64,000 nt of DNA from NCBI GenBank assembly GCA_947044365.1, contig OX345642.1:7010507-7074506 (forward strand). The letters run 5' to 3'. The notes beneath the pieces were generated by a model, which saw nothing but the letters and a program-made list of their open reading frames with translations, searched no databases and was not told where the DNA came from. Position 1 is the stretch's first letter. Each line of letters starts with the position of its first letter. Origin of the DNA: Petrosia ficiformis (lineage: Eukaryota > Porifera > Demospongiae > Haplosclerida > Petrosiidae). A program made the position numbers and the translations under genes. This document shows positions 22,701 to 33,685 of the stretch, piece by piece.

Positions 22701-23974
22701 TAGTGCTAATATACTAGTAAATGGACCTATATCTGATACTGTTACTATATCAATACATTTATATTTCACTAGTACTAATATACCAGTCAATGGACCTCCA
22801 TCCTCTGGGAAAACCCTTTTTCCCTATACCCCTCCTGTACCTCCACTTGGGACTGGATTACATCGCTTTGTATTCACTTTATACTATCATACTATTCCAC
22901 TTACTCATCACTCAGTTAATGATAAGTCGGCCTCATGGTAAGCACATGATTATCACATGAAAGTCACACATTGTAAATCTCGATATGAACCCATTAGCAT
23001 CTATCCATTCATCCAGTGACTAATTTTCATTATTTATGAATTGATTTATGTATTTTCTCTTTTCTATCTCTTCATCTGGTTGCCATAGGCTAGAACAACG
23101 TACCTTTTCCACTTCATCTTTTCTTTCTTTACATCCTTACATTTCTCCCTTTACTATATCATTCTACCAGACACTATGGGATGAGTCTGTACATCAAATA
23201 TATTCTAGTACTATAGGTAAATTAAGCTTATATTTAGTATGACAATATGACTAAGATATAGTATGACGGTTTCTCACAATTTTAATTTAGTTATAGTTTA
23301 ATTAAAATAATATCAGGCTTGCTAAAAGTTTATTTTTAGTTAACTACTAAATGTGTCCATTATTGGCCATTTATCATTTCAGTAGCAACAAGATATAAAG
23401 CATCCCTATGATTGCTTTGTGGTGTCTGACATTCAGTAACCAAGGTCAACTTTATCATGTAACATTCTATTATAGTTATTATATACTCTTCCTTTTTAGA
23501 GGTTTTTGTAGAACATTAGGAATGTGTTGCACCTAGAACAGCTATTTCAGTTTCTACGTAAAGCTACAAGGAACTTTTTTCCTGCAGGTCTGTAGAGCTT
23601 GAGCGTGCGTTCTATTACATGCCACGCCCATTAATTGACCAAGCCCTCCTGGAATGATGCAACTTCCTTAACTATGTTTACAACGCATACTCGCATAAGT
23701 GACACAAACATTAATTATAATATATAACATTAAACCCCATGGAAAGCAATTATAGGGGTGGCCCTACGGGACATAATAAACTTGTATTTAGTTAACCAGT
23801 CACAATAACTTACTAAAATGAGTTTTAGTTATAGTTAACTAAAACAACACTAATATTAATTTATTGGTAGGTATTCCTGAACCATTGTATGGGTTAGAGA
23901 AAGATCCTACTCCTCGTAAACTAACCCAGAATGCTGTGAGGGAGGCACGACTACAGAGACACATCTATCTTTAG
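19707..23974 (+). CDS. MRPL38: Mitochondrial ribosomal protein L38 (PEBP-fold), intact copy
   Basis: Six exons in phase, 308 residues: 19707-19785, 20067-20165, 20215-20566, 22773-22937, 23089-23216, 23871-23974. The N-terminus MEVLKRFRSLLVHYSV is a basic mitochondrial presequence. Diagnostic stretches: FNDLFGYTFLPHGYMEVAY, VYRGNILYP, LLWTLVLSNPDGHLTNN, EVLHWM-ITNIPVNG, YTPPVPPLGTGLHRFVF, LEQRTFSTSSF, FYQTLWDESVHQIY. These align with human MRPL38 (LWTLLLTSLDGHL, HWLLTNIPGN, GSGIHRLAF, LAQRTF, FFQCRWDDSV), which is a phosphatidylethanolamine-binding-protein-fold subunit of the large mitoribosomal subunit. Exon 3 ends in phase 2 (ATGAT/GTAAGT) and joins exon 4 at CACTAG/TACTAATATACC to give MI-TNIPVNG. 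Intron 3 is almost filled by a 69-bp minisatellite whose units each repeat this acceptor in the same frame. Confidence 0.92.
21217..21335 (+). repeat. Dispersed repeat, copy shared with 52497-52600
   Basis: Shares TGTCCTGCTCCC(C/T)ATAT, GTATACAGTTCAGTTT and TGACTGGCTG blocks, in order, with TRIP13 intron 12. Sits just left of the first minisatellite. Confidence 0.6.
21349..22772 (+). repeat. 69-bp splice-acceptor minisatellite, array 1 (21 units) in MRPL38 intron 3
   Basis: Unit: ~27 bp matching the start of MRPL38 exon 4 (TACTAATATACTAGTAAATG GACCT) plus ~42 bp of the intron's 3' end, finishing in CACTAG or TCCTAG. There are 21 units, two of them shortened to 57 bp. Unit lengths are multiples of three; the frame continuous with exon 4 is open on the plus strand (units translate as TNILVNGPISDTVTISIHLY plus three residues), and the minus strand is open as well, which produces a spurious 507-codon frame. 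Confidence 0.95.
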
Positions 23975-24442
23975 ACTATCAATTCATCTATATGTTCAAA
24001 CAAAGAAAACAATTATTAATTCCCATGTACTATATTATATAATACATAATTAAATATAGTTGAACTTGTACAAGTTGTACTGTACTACCAGAAATAAAAC
24101 CTTCACGTAATCTCACTTATGCTCATTATGAAATCTAAGCAGTACACCATTGATCAGATTTGTTATAGATCTAGTATACAGTAACTCATTAATTGGTCAG
24201 TAGACGCGTATACAGTTGCGATGAAGTTCAATACTATATTTATATTGACAGTTTCTAAAATGTAGCATGTTACATATTGGTTACATAGAAACATTTGAAC
24301 AAATCTTCAACAACCAAGTGAGCAACTCTTCTATTTACAATGATGCAGGTGCAGTAATATTATTACGCGGTATGTGCGCTAGCGCTAAATACGAGTGGGA
24401 GGGGCTGCTAGTGCGCAGTACTACTGCTTGCAGTACTGACTG

Positions 24443-24449
24443 TATAAAA
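24443..24449 (+). promoter_or_regulatory. TATA box of TRIM-NHL B
   Basis: TATAAAA 41 bp before the ATG, in a block conserved in all four tandem copies (GTGGGAGGGGCTGCTAGTGC, TATAAAA, GATTGTTACGTTATACAACT). The 23975-24489 flank otherwise holds no gene. Confidence 0.65.
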
Positions 24450-24489
24450 ACTGATTGTTACGTTATACAACTCACTAGCAGAAAGAAGA

Positions 24490-26469
24490 ATGATGACTTC
24501 CAATACTAAACAGTGTCAATATTGTGATAACATCTATCAAGATCCACGAATCCTTTCTTGTCTCCATTCTTATTGTCTACAATGTATCACTAAGCTACAT
24601 GTTGAGAATATTGCCTCCATTACATGTCCCACTTGTAATCAATCCACTACTATACCTGATGAAGATGTGTCTTCTCTTCCACGTAATGTCCGATTAAATG
24701 AAATATCTAAACAAGACAAGATCTTACGTAAGGTGACCTCCACTTCTCCTCCTCCATGTGACTCGTGTGATGAGAACACTCCTATAGCTTACTGTACAGA
24801 GTGTGATCAACTTTTCTGTAACAGGTGTTGGGAACATCATCAGGGACTCAAAAAGTCACGTTCACACTCTTCCGTCACTCTCAAAGAAACTCAGAACACA
24901 AGCCGAGATAAACTCATCAAGATACTACCTTCCTTATCACCCATGTGTCACGATCATGTTGATCAGAAACTTAGCTTCTATTGTAATCAGTGTGCCATTC
25001 CAGTATGTGTTGAATGTACTATTAACAAACACAAAGGTCATCCAGTTACTGAAGTGAGTAAACAGATCATACAAAACAAGGAGGAGATACAACAAATTGT
25101 AGATGGATTTTCAGCAGTTCAAAAACATCTCAAGGAGTCTCTAACAGCTGGTGAAGAGGTGAGGAAAACGATCACAGCTCAAAAGAATAAGGGGGACACT
25201 ATTCATGAAGTATTCCTTACACTTCAACAACTTCTTCATGAACGTAAGGAAGTCTTGTTAGCTAAAAGAAGTGAAATAGCCATGGCCAAGGAAGTACGTC
25301 TCACTATTCAACTGGAGGGTATCCAACATCTGTTGGACTCCATTAGTCATTGTCACTCTCTTGCCTCCATTGCTACTAGTGAGTACAGTGATGTTGAGTT
25401 ACTCTCTATTGCTCATACGCTACACAACAGATTTATCAAACTTCAACAACAGTCATCAGAGATCTCGCTAGAGTCACCAAATATATCGGTAGAAGTTAAT
25501 ACTGATACACTAGCTACTATGATAACAAAGTTTTGGTGGGTATCTAATACCTCTTCTAATGATGGTACACTTCTAACATCTCGTAAACGATGTATGTCTG
25601 ATGTTTCTCTCAATGATAGTGTTACATCTTGCAAAAAGATAGCACGAGTGATCCCTCAACGTGATTACACTAAACTCAAACATCCAGTACAAACAATTAC
25701 TGGAATTTATAAACCCATGTATATTGCATTCTCTGATAATGGTGACATGTTTGTCACTAGTTATAGTTATAGTGATCATTGTATACATGTGTATGATAGT
25801 AGTGGGAAGAAGAAGACTACCATTGGTTCTAAGGGAAGTGGTGAGCTACAGTTTCAATTACCTTGTGGAATAGCTATCAGTGGAGAGGTAGTTTATGTTG
25901 CTGAGTGTGGAGGACACAGGATTCACAAATTGACAACAGGAGGAGAGTTTCTTGGTACCTTTGGACAGAATGGGTCTGATGCTGGACAGTTTAAGGGACC
26001 ATGGGGAATAAACATTAGTCCTGAAGGGAAGGTGTATGTAGCAGATAGAGGAAACAGTCGTATCCAGGTATTCCATTCTGACTGGATTCTATCTCACATT
26101 ATTGATGGGGAGGTATCAGGTGATGGAAGTTTCACTTATCCAGAAGGTGTAGCTTTTGATATATCAGGTGATGTTCATGTGACTGGAAATAGTTCCAATT
26201 CAGTGACAGTCTTTACTCCTAGTGGACAGTTTGTACGTAAGTATGATCAAACACATTTGAAGAGTCCAGAAGGTATAGCTATAGATTCAGCAGGTTATTC
26301 ACTAGTAGCAAACTATAGTTCATATATAGGTTCTCTGTCTATCTATGATCCCAGTGGAAGGTTTATCCATTCAATAGGAGGATTTAGTCATCCATATGGA
26401 GTATCAGTATCACCTGATGGATCAGTATGGGTGGCTGATAATGGTGATTATAAACTTGTGAAGTACTGA
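24490..26469 (+). CDS. TRIM-NHL B (tandem copy 1), filamin domain absent
   Basis: Intronless, 659 residues: RING (CQYCDNIYQDPRILSCLHSY), two B-boxes (CDSCDENT, CHDHVDQKLSFYCNQC), coiled coil, then six NHL blades. Where TRIM-NHL A has a filamin domain there is only a short linker with two basic clusters (SRKRCMSD ... CKKIARV), resembling a bipartite nuclear-localisation signal with a rather long spacer. Blade-loop residues that differ from the other copies: YKPMYIAFS, LPCGIAIS, ECGGHRI, KGPWGIN, DRGNSRI, TYPEGVAF, KSPEGIAI, NGDYKLV. Expected role: E3 ubiquitin ligase with a propeller for RNA or protein recognition. Confidence 0.94.
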   Translation: MMTSNTKQCQYCDNIYQDPRILSCLHSYCLQCITKLHVENIASITCPTCNQSTTIPDEDVSSLPRNVRLNEISKQDKILRKVTSTSPPPCDSCDENTPIAYCTECDQLFCNRCWEHHQGLKKSRSHSSVTLKETQNTSRDKLIKILPSLSPMCHDHVDQKLSFYCNQCAIPVCVECTINKHKGHPVTEVSKQIIQNKEEIQQIVDGFSAVQKHLKESLTAGEEVRKTITAQKNKGDTIHEVFLTLQQLLHERKEVLLAKRSEIAMAKEVRLTIQLEGIQHLLDSISHCHSLASIATSEYSDVELLSIAHTLHNRFIKLQQQSSEISLESPNISVEVNTDTLATMITKFWWVSNTSSNDGTLLTSRKRCMSDVSLNDSVTSCKKIARVIPQRDYTKLKHPVQTITGIYKPMYIAFSDNGDMFVTSYSYSDHCIHVYDSSGKKKTTIGSKGSGELQFQLPCGIAISGEVVYVAECGGHRIHKLTTGGEFLGTFGQNGSDAGQFKGPWGINISPEGKVYVADRGNSRIQVFHSDWILSHIIDGEVSGDGSFTYPEGVAFDISGDVHVTGNSSNSVTVFTPSGQFVRKYDQTHLKSPEGIAIDSAGYSLVANYSSYIGSLSIYDPSGRFIHSIGGFSHPYGVSVSPDGSVWVADNGDYKLVKY

Positions 26470-27298
26470 ATATATAGTTGTTATATTTGTACTATTTGAG
26501 TTATAATTATTATTCAATTTTGTAATCTCAATAATTATCTACATAATTATTAACATAATTCATAATTATCAACTAATTACTTAATTATGTATATAAATTA
26601 TACTAATAATATTATAAGTGATTGAGTTGTCATCTATCATTATCATGATATCAATTGTTATTATCTTTCTCTTCTTTTGACTCAATATCCTTCATTTCTT
26701 CATTATTTATTGTATTATCATGACCTAATCTTCTTTGTCTTTGGGTTTCTTGTTCCTTTCCTACTTGTAATATTGCTCCCAGTTTCATAAAATAAACTTG
26801 AATCTAGGATAGTATGTGTGAACCTCATTAGACTCCAGAATTATCCAGAAGTTCCACACAACAACTTCACATGCACAAACACTTCACATGCATGACCTTG
26901 ATTACATGAAGAAGTGTGCTCATCAATTGTGTGTAATTTCTGGATAATTCTGAAGTCTGCATAAACACTTGAATAGTTATAAGCATGACCTTGATTAGAC
27001 TCCATAATTGTCTGGATATTATATCATTTGACATAGTTCAGTGATGCCACTATGCAAAGTGGTTTCCCACTCATTGTAAGGGGAAATGTGTATACATTGT
27101 ATTTGTGTATGTAAGTACTAATAGTCCAATACATGCCTATACATTTCTGCTGGTGAGTTATGTTTTATATTACAATATAGGATAATAGTCATGATATCTA
27201 CGTGACACATTACATTATTACTTGACATCACAAGCAAACTATAATTAGTCTCGTCCCCTGATGTAATACTCTTCATTTGATCACACCAATTCAATATT
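26470..27298. other. TRIM-NHL B 3' flank / duplicated spacer
   Basis: AT-rich spacer repeated after each TRIM copy (26470, 32137, 37440, 42786). It contains an internal short duplication around AAGCATGACCTTGATTA and TTCTGGATAATTCTG. No gene recognised apart from the BBS4 fragment that follows. Confidence 0.6.
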
Positions 27299-27467
27299 TC
27301 ACTCTTTTTGAAGGATGGGTAACATCATGTCATTAACAGCTTGTGATAAATACACTACTTGTTGCAATAATACTTTCTACAATAACTTTTAGTAGGAATA
27401 TTTTCAAATATTAATTATATCTAACCTCTTGATCTGTACTGTGTTGTTTAGCTTTCCTCCATTTTGA
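27299..27467 (-). pseudogene. BBS4 3' fragment, duplicate 1
   Basis: Contains a homologue of BBS4 exon 15 (27376-27299, reading [20 protein letters not shown] then three extra codons before TGA) and the last part of exon 14 (27466-27426, ending CAAGAG/GTTAGA). The gene is cut at the duplication junction, so it lacks all upstream exons. Confidence 0.85.
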
Positions 27468-28424
27468 TACTAGTAAATGGACCTATATCTGATACTGTTA
27501 CTATATCAATACATTTATATTCTCCTAGTACTAATATACTAGTAAATGGACCTATATCTGATACTGTTACTATATCAATACATTTATATTCCACTAGTAC
27601 TAATATACTAGTAAATGGACCTATATCTGATACTGTTACTATATCAATACATTTATATTCTCCTAGTACTAATATACTAGTAAATGGACCTATATCTGAT
27701 ACTGTTACTATATCAATACATTTATATTCCACTAGTACTAATATACTAGTAAATGGACCTATATCTGATACTGTTACTATATCAATACATTTATATTCCA
27801 CTAGTACTAATATACTAGTAAATGGACCTATATCTGATACTGTTACTATATCAATACATTTATATTCCACTAGTACTAATATACTAGTAAATGGACCTAT
27901 ATCTGATACTGTTACTATATCAATACATTTATATTCCACTAGTACTAATATACTAGTAAATGGACCTATATCTGATACTGTTACTATATCAATACATTTA
28001 TATTCCACTAGTACTAATATACTAGTAAATGGACCTATATCTGATACTGTTACTATATCAATACATTTATATTCCACTAGTGCTAATATACTAGTAAATG
28101 GACCTATATCTGATACTGTTACTATATCAATACATTTATATTCTCCTAGTACTAATATACTAGTAAATGGACCTATATCTGATACTGTTACTATATCAAT
28201 ACATTTATATTCCACTAGTACTAATATACTAGTAAATGGACCTATATCTGATACTGTTACTATATCAATACATTTATATTCCACTAGTGCTAATATACTA
28301 GTAAATGGACCTATATCTGATACTGTTACTATATCAATACATTTATATTCCACTAGTGCTAATATACTAGTAAATGGACCTATGTATCTGATACTGTTAC
28401 TATAATTATCATATATTCTCCTAG
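27468..28424 (+). repeat. 69-bp minisatellite, array 2 (~13 units)
   Basis: Same unit as array 1, about 13 copies, open in the exon 4 frame for almost its whole length. The last unit is degenerate (ACCTATGTATCTGATACTG then ATAATTATCATATATTCTCC) and breaks that frame before the acceptor. Confidence 0.93.
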
Positions 28425-29567
28425 TACTAATATACCAGTCAATGGACCTCCATCCTCTGGGGAAACCCTTTTTCCCTATACCCCTCCTGTACCTCCACTT
28501 GGGACTGGAATACATCGTTTTGTATTCACTTTATACTATCATACTATTCCACTTGCTTATCACTCAGTTAATGATAAGTCAGGCTCATGGTAAGCACATG
28601 ATTATCACATGAAAGTCACATGCATCGTAAATCTCTATTAGCATCTATCCATTCATCCAGTGACTAATCTTCATTATTTATGAATTGATTTATGTATTTT
28701 CTCTTTTCTATCTCTTCATCTGGTTGCCATAGGCTGGAACAACGTACCTTTTCCACTTCATCTTTTCTTTCTTTACATCCTTACATTTCTCCCTTTACTA
28801 TATCATTCTACCAGACACTATGGGATGAGTCTGTACATCAAATATATTCTAGTACTATAGGTAAATTAACCTTATATTTAGTATGACAATATGACTAAGA
28901 TATAGTATGACGAGTTCTCACAATTTTAATTTAGTTATAGTTTAATTAAAATAATATCAGGCTTACTAATAGTTTATTTTTAGTTAACTACTAAACGTGT
29001 CCATTATTGGCCATTTATCATTTCAGTAGCAACAAGATATAAAGTATCCCTATGATTGCTTTGTGGTGTCCAACATTCAGTAACCATGTGTCATGTAACA
29101 TTCTATTATAGTTATTATATACTCTTCTTCCTTTTTAGAGGTTCTTGTAGAACATTAGGAATGTGTTGCACCTAGAACAGCTATTTCAGTTTTTACATAA
29201 AGCTACAAGGAGCCTGCGTTCTATTACGTGCCACGCCCATTAATTGACCAAGCCCCCCTGCTAAATACGTTTACAACACATACTCGCATAAGTGATACAA
29301 ACATTAATTATAATATATAACATTAAACCCCATGGAAAGCAATTATAGGGGTGGCCCTACGGGACATAATAAACTTGTATTTAGTTAACCAGTCACAATA
29401 ACTTATTAAAATGAGTTTTAGTTATAGTTAACTAAAACAACACTAATATTAATTTATTGGTAGGTATTCCTGAGCCATTGTATGGGTTAGAGAAAGATCC
29501 TACTCCTCGTAAACTAACCCAGAATGCTGTGAGGGAGGCACGACTACAGAGACACATCTATCTTTAG
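28425..29567 (+). pseudogene. Orphan MRPL38 exons 4-6, duplicate 1
   Basis: Exon 4 copy 28425-28589, exon 5 copy 28733-28860, exon 6 copy 29464-29567. Splice sites (TCCTAG, GTAAGC, CCATAG, GTAAAT, GGTAG) and reading frames are all intact, ending at the same TAG. Exons 1-3 are missing because the duplication began in intron 3. Amino-acid differences from the intact gene in exon 4: E for K, I for L, AY for TH, G for A. Most likely a truncated pseudogene; an alternative terminal exon set spliced from MRPL38 exon 3 cannot be excluded. Confidence 0.85.
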
Positions 29568-29977
29568 ATTATCAATTCATCTATACGTTTAAACAAAGAA
29601 AACAATTATTAATTCCCATGTACTATATTATATAATGATACTATAATACATAATTAAATATAGTTGAACTTGTACAAGTTGTACTGTACTACCAGAAATA
29701 AAACCTCCACATAATATCACTTATGCTCATTATGAAATCTAAGCAGTACACCAGTGAATCAGAATTGTTATAGTATATAGTAACTCATTAATTGGTCAGT
29801 AGACGCGTATACAGTTGCAATGAAGTTCAATACTATATTTAATATTGACAGTTTCTAAAATGTAGCATGTTACATATTGGTTCTATAGAAACATTTGAAC
29901 AAATCTTCAACAACCAAGTGAGCAACCCTTCCACAATGATGCAGGGGCAGGTTAAAAGGTATGCACAATGTATTACT

Positions 29978-30032
29978 AGTCTGGGGACCCGCCCCTTCGC
30001 AACGAGGAAGCTAAGGGGCGGGTCCCCAGACT
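29978..30032. repeat. Perfect 20-bp palindromic insertion upstream of TRIM-NHL C
   Basis: Left arm AGTCTGGGGACCCGCCCCTT (29978-29997) pairs perfectly with the right arm at 30013-30032; loop of 15 bp. It is part of an insert absent from the matching sites of copies B and E. GC-rich in an AT-rich setting, about 80-135 bp before the TATA box. Confidence 0.85.
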
Positions 30033-30109
30033 ATATTATTACGCGGTATGTGCGCTGGCGCTAAATAAGAGTGGGAGGGGCTGCTAGTGCGCAGTACTAC
30101 TGCTTGCAG

Positions 30110-30116
30110 TATAAAA
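30110..30116 (+). promoter_or_regulatory. TATA box of TRIM-NHL C
   Basis: TATAAAA 41 bp before the ATG in the conserved promoter block. Confidence 0.65.
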
Positions 30117-30156
30117 TCAGATTGTTACGTTATACAACTCACTAGCAGAAAGAAGA

Positions 30157-32136
30157 ATGATGACTTCCGATACTAAACAGTGTCAATATTGTGATAACAT
30201 CTATAAAGATCCAAGAATCCTTTCTTGTCTCCATTCTTATTGTCTACAATGTATCACTAAGCTACATGTTGAGAATATTGCCTCCATCACATGTCCCACT
30301 TGTAATCAATCCACTACTATACCTGATGAAGATGTGTCTTCTCTTCCACGTAATGTCCGATTAAATAAAATATCTAAACAAGACAAGATCTTACGTAAGG
30401 TGACCTCCACTTCTCCTCCTCCATGTGACTCGTGTGATGAGAACACTCCTATAGCTTACTGTACAGAGTGTGATCAACTTTTCTGTAACAGGTGTTGGGA
30501 ACATCATCAGGGACTCAAAAAGTCACGTTCACACTCTTCCGTCACTCTCAAAGAAACTCAGAACACAAGCCGAGATAAACTCATCAAGATACTACCTTCC
30601 TTATCACCCATGTGTCACGATCATGTTGATCAGAAACTTAGCTTCTATTGTAATCAGTGTGCCATTCCAGTATGTGTTGAATGTACTATTAACAAACACA
30701 AAGGTCATCCAGTTACTGAAGTGAGTAAACAGATCATACAAAACAAGGAGGAGATACAACAAATTGTAGATGCATTTCCAGCAGTTCAAAAACATCTCAA
30801 GGAGTCTCTAACAGCTGGTGAAGAGGTGAGGAAAACAATCACAGCTCAAAAGAATAAGGGGGACACTACTCATGAAGTATTCCTTACACTTCAACAACTT
30901 CTTCATGAACGTAAGGAAGTCTTGTTAGCTAAAAGAAGTGAAATAGCCATGGCCAAGGAAGTACGTCTCACTATTCAACTGGAGGGTATCCAACATCTGT
31001 TGGACTCCATTAGTCATTGTCACTCTCTTGCCTCCATTGCTACTAGTGAGTACAGTGATGTTGAGTTACTCTCTATTGCTCATACGCTACACAACAGATT
31101 TATCAAACTTCAACAACAGTTCTCAGAGATCTCTCTAGAATCACCAAATATATCAGTAGAAGTTAATACTGATACACTAGCTACTATGATAACAAAGTTT
31201 GGGTGTGTATCTAATACCTCTACTAATGATGGTACACTTCTAACATCTCGTAAACGATGTATGTCTGATGTTTCTCTCAATGATAGTGTTACATCTTGCA
31301 AAAAGATAGCACGAGTGATCCCTCAACGTGATTACACTAAACTCAAACGTCCAGTACAAACAATATTAATTACTGGAATTTATAAACCCATGTATATTGC
31401 ATTCTCTGATAATGGTGACATGTTTGTCACTAGTTATAGTTATAGTGATCATTGTATACATGTGTATGATAGTAGTGGGAAGAAGAAGACTACCATTGGT
31501 TCTTATGGAAGTGGTGAGCTACAGTTTCAAAATCCTTGTGGAATAGCTATCAGTGGAGAGGTAGTTTATGTAGCTGAGTGTGGAGGAAACAGGATTCACA
31601 AGTTGACAACAGGAGGAGAGTTTCTTGGTACCTTTGGACAGAAGGGGTCTGATGTTGGACAGTTCAATAGACCATGGGGAATAAACATTAGTCCTGAAGG
31701 AAAGGTATATGTAGCAGATTTAGATAACAGTCGCATCCAGGTATTCCATTCTGACTGGACTCTATCTCACATTATTAATGGGAAGGTATCAGGTAATGGA
31801 AGTTTCAGCCTACCATATGATATAGCTTTTGATATATCAGGTGATGTTCATGTGACTGGAAATAGTTCCAATTCAGTGACAGTCTTTACTCCTAGTGGAC
31901 AGTTTGTACGTAAGTATGATCAAACACATTTGATGAGTCCAGAAGGTATAGCTATAGATTCAGCAGGTTATTCACTAGTAGCAAACTATAGTTCAGGTTC
32001 TCTGTCTATCTATGATCCCAGTGGAAGGTTTATCCATTCAATAGGAGGATTTAGTCATCCATATGGAGTATCAGTATCACCTGATGGATCAGTATGGGTG
32101 GCTGATAATGGTAATTATAAACTTGTGAAGTACTGA
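30157..32136 (+). CDS. TRIM-NHL C (tandem copy 2)
   Basis: Intronless, 659 residues, same plan as copy B, with almost no change in the RING, B-boxes and coiled coil. It has two extra residues (IL) before the first blade (TILITGIYKP). Copy-specific blade-loop residues: NPCGIAIS, ECGGNRI, NRPWGIN, DLDNSRI, SLPYDIAF, MSPEGIAI, NYSSGSL, NGNYKLV. The RING zinc ligands are all present, so it should be a working ligase. Confidence 0.94.
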   Translation: MMTSDTKQCQYCDNIYKDPRILSCLHSYCLQCITKLHVENIASITCPTCNQSTTIPDEDVSSLPRNVRLNKISKQDKILRKVTSTSPPPCDSCDENTPIAYCTECDQLFCNRCWEHHQGLKKSRSHSSVTLKETQNTSRDKLIKILPSLSPMCHDHVDQKLSFYCNQCAIPVCVECTINKHKGHPVTEVSKQIIQNKEEIQQIVDAFPAVQKHLKESLTAGEEVRKTITAQKNKGDTTHEVFLTLQQLLHERKEVLLAKRSEIAMAKEVRLTIQLEGIQHLLDSISHCHSLASIATSEYSDVELLSIAHTLHNRFIKLQQQFSEISLESPNISVEVNTDTLATMITKFGCVSNTSTNDGTLLTSRKRCMSDVSLNDSVTSCKKIARVIPQRDYTKLKRPVQTILITGIYKPMYIAFSDNGDMFVTSYSYSDHCIHVYDSSGKKKTTIGSYGSGELQFQNPCGIAISGEVVYVAECGGNRIHKLTTGGEFLGTFGQKGSDVGQFNRPWGINISPEGKVYVADLDNSRIQVFHSDWTLSHIINGKVSGNGSFSLPYDIAFDISGDVHVTGNSSNSVTVFTPSGQFVRKYDQTHLMSPEGIAIDSAGYSLVANYSSGSLSIYDPSGRFIHSIGGFSHPYGVSVSPDGSVWVADNGNYKLVKY

Positions 32137-32996
32137 ATATATAGTTGTTATATTTGTACTATTTGAGTTATAATTATTATTCAATTTTGTAATCTCAATA
32201 ATTATCTACATATTAACATAATTCATAATTATCAACTAATTACTTAATTATGTATATAAATTATACTAATAATATTATAAGTGATTGGGTTGTCATCTAT
32301 CATTATCATGATATCAATTGTTATTATCTTTCTCTTCTTTTGACTCAATATCCTTCATTTCTTCATTATTTATTGTATTATCATGACCTAATCTTCTTTG
32401 TCTTTGGGTTTCTTGTTCCTTTCCTACTTGTAATATTGCTCCCAGTTTCATAAAAGTATCTTGAATTTAGGATGGTAATATACGCATACTATGAAATTGT
32501 GTGTGAACCTAATTAGACTCCAGAATTATCCAGAAGTTCCACACAACAACTTCACATGCACAAACACTTGAATAGTTATAAGCATGACCTTGATTACATG
32601 AAGAAGTGTGCTCATCAATTGTGTGCAATTTCTGGATAATTCTGAAGTCTGCATAAACACTTGAATAGTTATAAGCATGACCTTGATTAGACTCCAGAAC
32701 TGTCTGGATATTATATCATTTGACATAGTTCAGTGATGCCACTATGCAAAGTGGTTTCCCACTCATTGTAAGGGGAAATGTGTATACATTGTATTTGTGT
32801 ATGCAAGTACTAGTCCAATACATGCCTATACATTTCTGCTGGTGAGTTATGTTTTATATTACAATATAGGATAATAGTCATGATATCTACGTGACACATT
32901 ACATTATTACTTGACATCACAAGCAAACTATAATTAGTCTCGTCCCCTGATGTAATACTCTTCATTTGATCACACCAATTCAATATTTCACTCTTT
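32137..32996. other. TRIM-NHL C 3' flank / duplicated spacer
   Basis: Homologous to 26470-27298 and 37440-38280. No gene recognised. Confidence 0.6.
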
Positions 32997-33156
32997 TTAA
33001 AGGATGGGTAACATCATGTCATTAACAGCTTGTGATAAATCCACTACTTGTTGCAATAATACTTTCTACAATAACTTTTAGTAGGAATATTTTCAAATAT
33101 TAATTATATCTAACCTCTTGATCTGTACTGTGTTGTTTAGCTTTCCTCCATTTTGA
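32997..33156 (-). pseudogene. BBS4 3' fragment, duplicate 2
   Basis: Exon 15 homologue 33065-32997 (stop TAA as in the intact gene) and exon 14 tail 33156-33115 with donor GTTAGA. No upstream exons. Confidence 0.85.
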
Positions 33157-33685
33157 TACTAGTAAATGGACCTATATCTGATACTGTTACTATATCAATA
33201 CATTTATATTTCACTAGTACTAATATACTAGTAAATGGACCTATATCTGATACTGTTACTATATCAATACATTTATATTTCACTAGTACTAATATACTAG
33301 TAAATGGACCTGATACTGTTACTATATCAATACATTTATATTCCACTAGTGCTAATATACTAGTAAATGGACCTATATCTGATACTGTTACTATATCAAT
33401 ACATTTATATTCCACTAGTGCTAATATACTAGTAAATGGACCTATATCTGATACTGTTACTATATCAATACATTTATATTCCACTAGTGCTAATATACTA
33501 GTAAATGGACCTATGTATCTGATACTGTTACTATAATTATCATATATTCTCCTAGTACTAATATACCAGTCAATGGACCTGATACTGTTACTATATCAAT
33601 ACATTTATATTCCACTAGTACTAATATACTAGTAAATGGACCTATATCTGATACTGTTACTATATCAATACATTTATATTCCACT
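33157..33685 (+). repeat. 69-bp minisatellite, array 3 (~7-8 units)
   Basis: Five regular units (one shortened by loss of TATATCT), then the degenerate last-unit sequence also seen in array 2 (at 33513-33560), then two more regular units. A second amplification therefore occurred downstream of the old array end. Confidence 0.93.

Noticed and set aside
21267..22790. A 507-codon minus-strand open frame (repeats of EYKCIDIVTVSDIGPFTS) and similar frames in the other arrays, on both strands
   Set aside because: They are by-products of a 69-bp repeat free of stops on both strands. They have no promoter context, and the array derives from an MRPL38 splice junction.
24803..25057. Overlapping alternate-frame open frames inside each TRIM-NHL gene
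   Set aside because: Shadows of the real frame; the RING/B-box/NHL frame explains the sequence.
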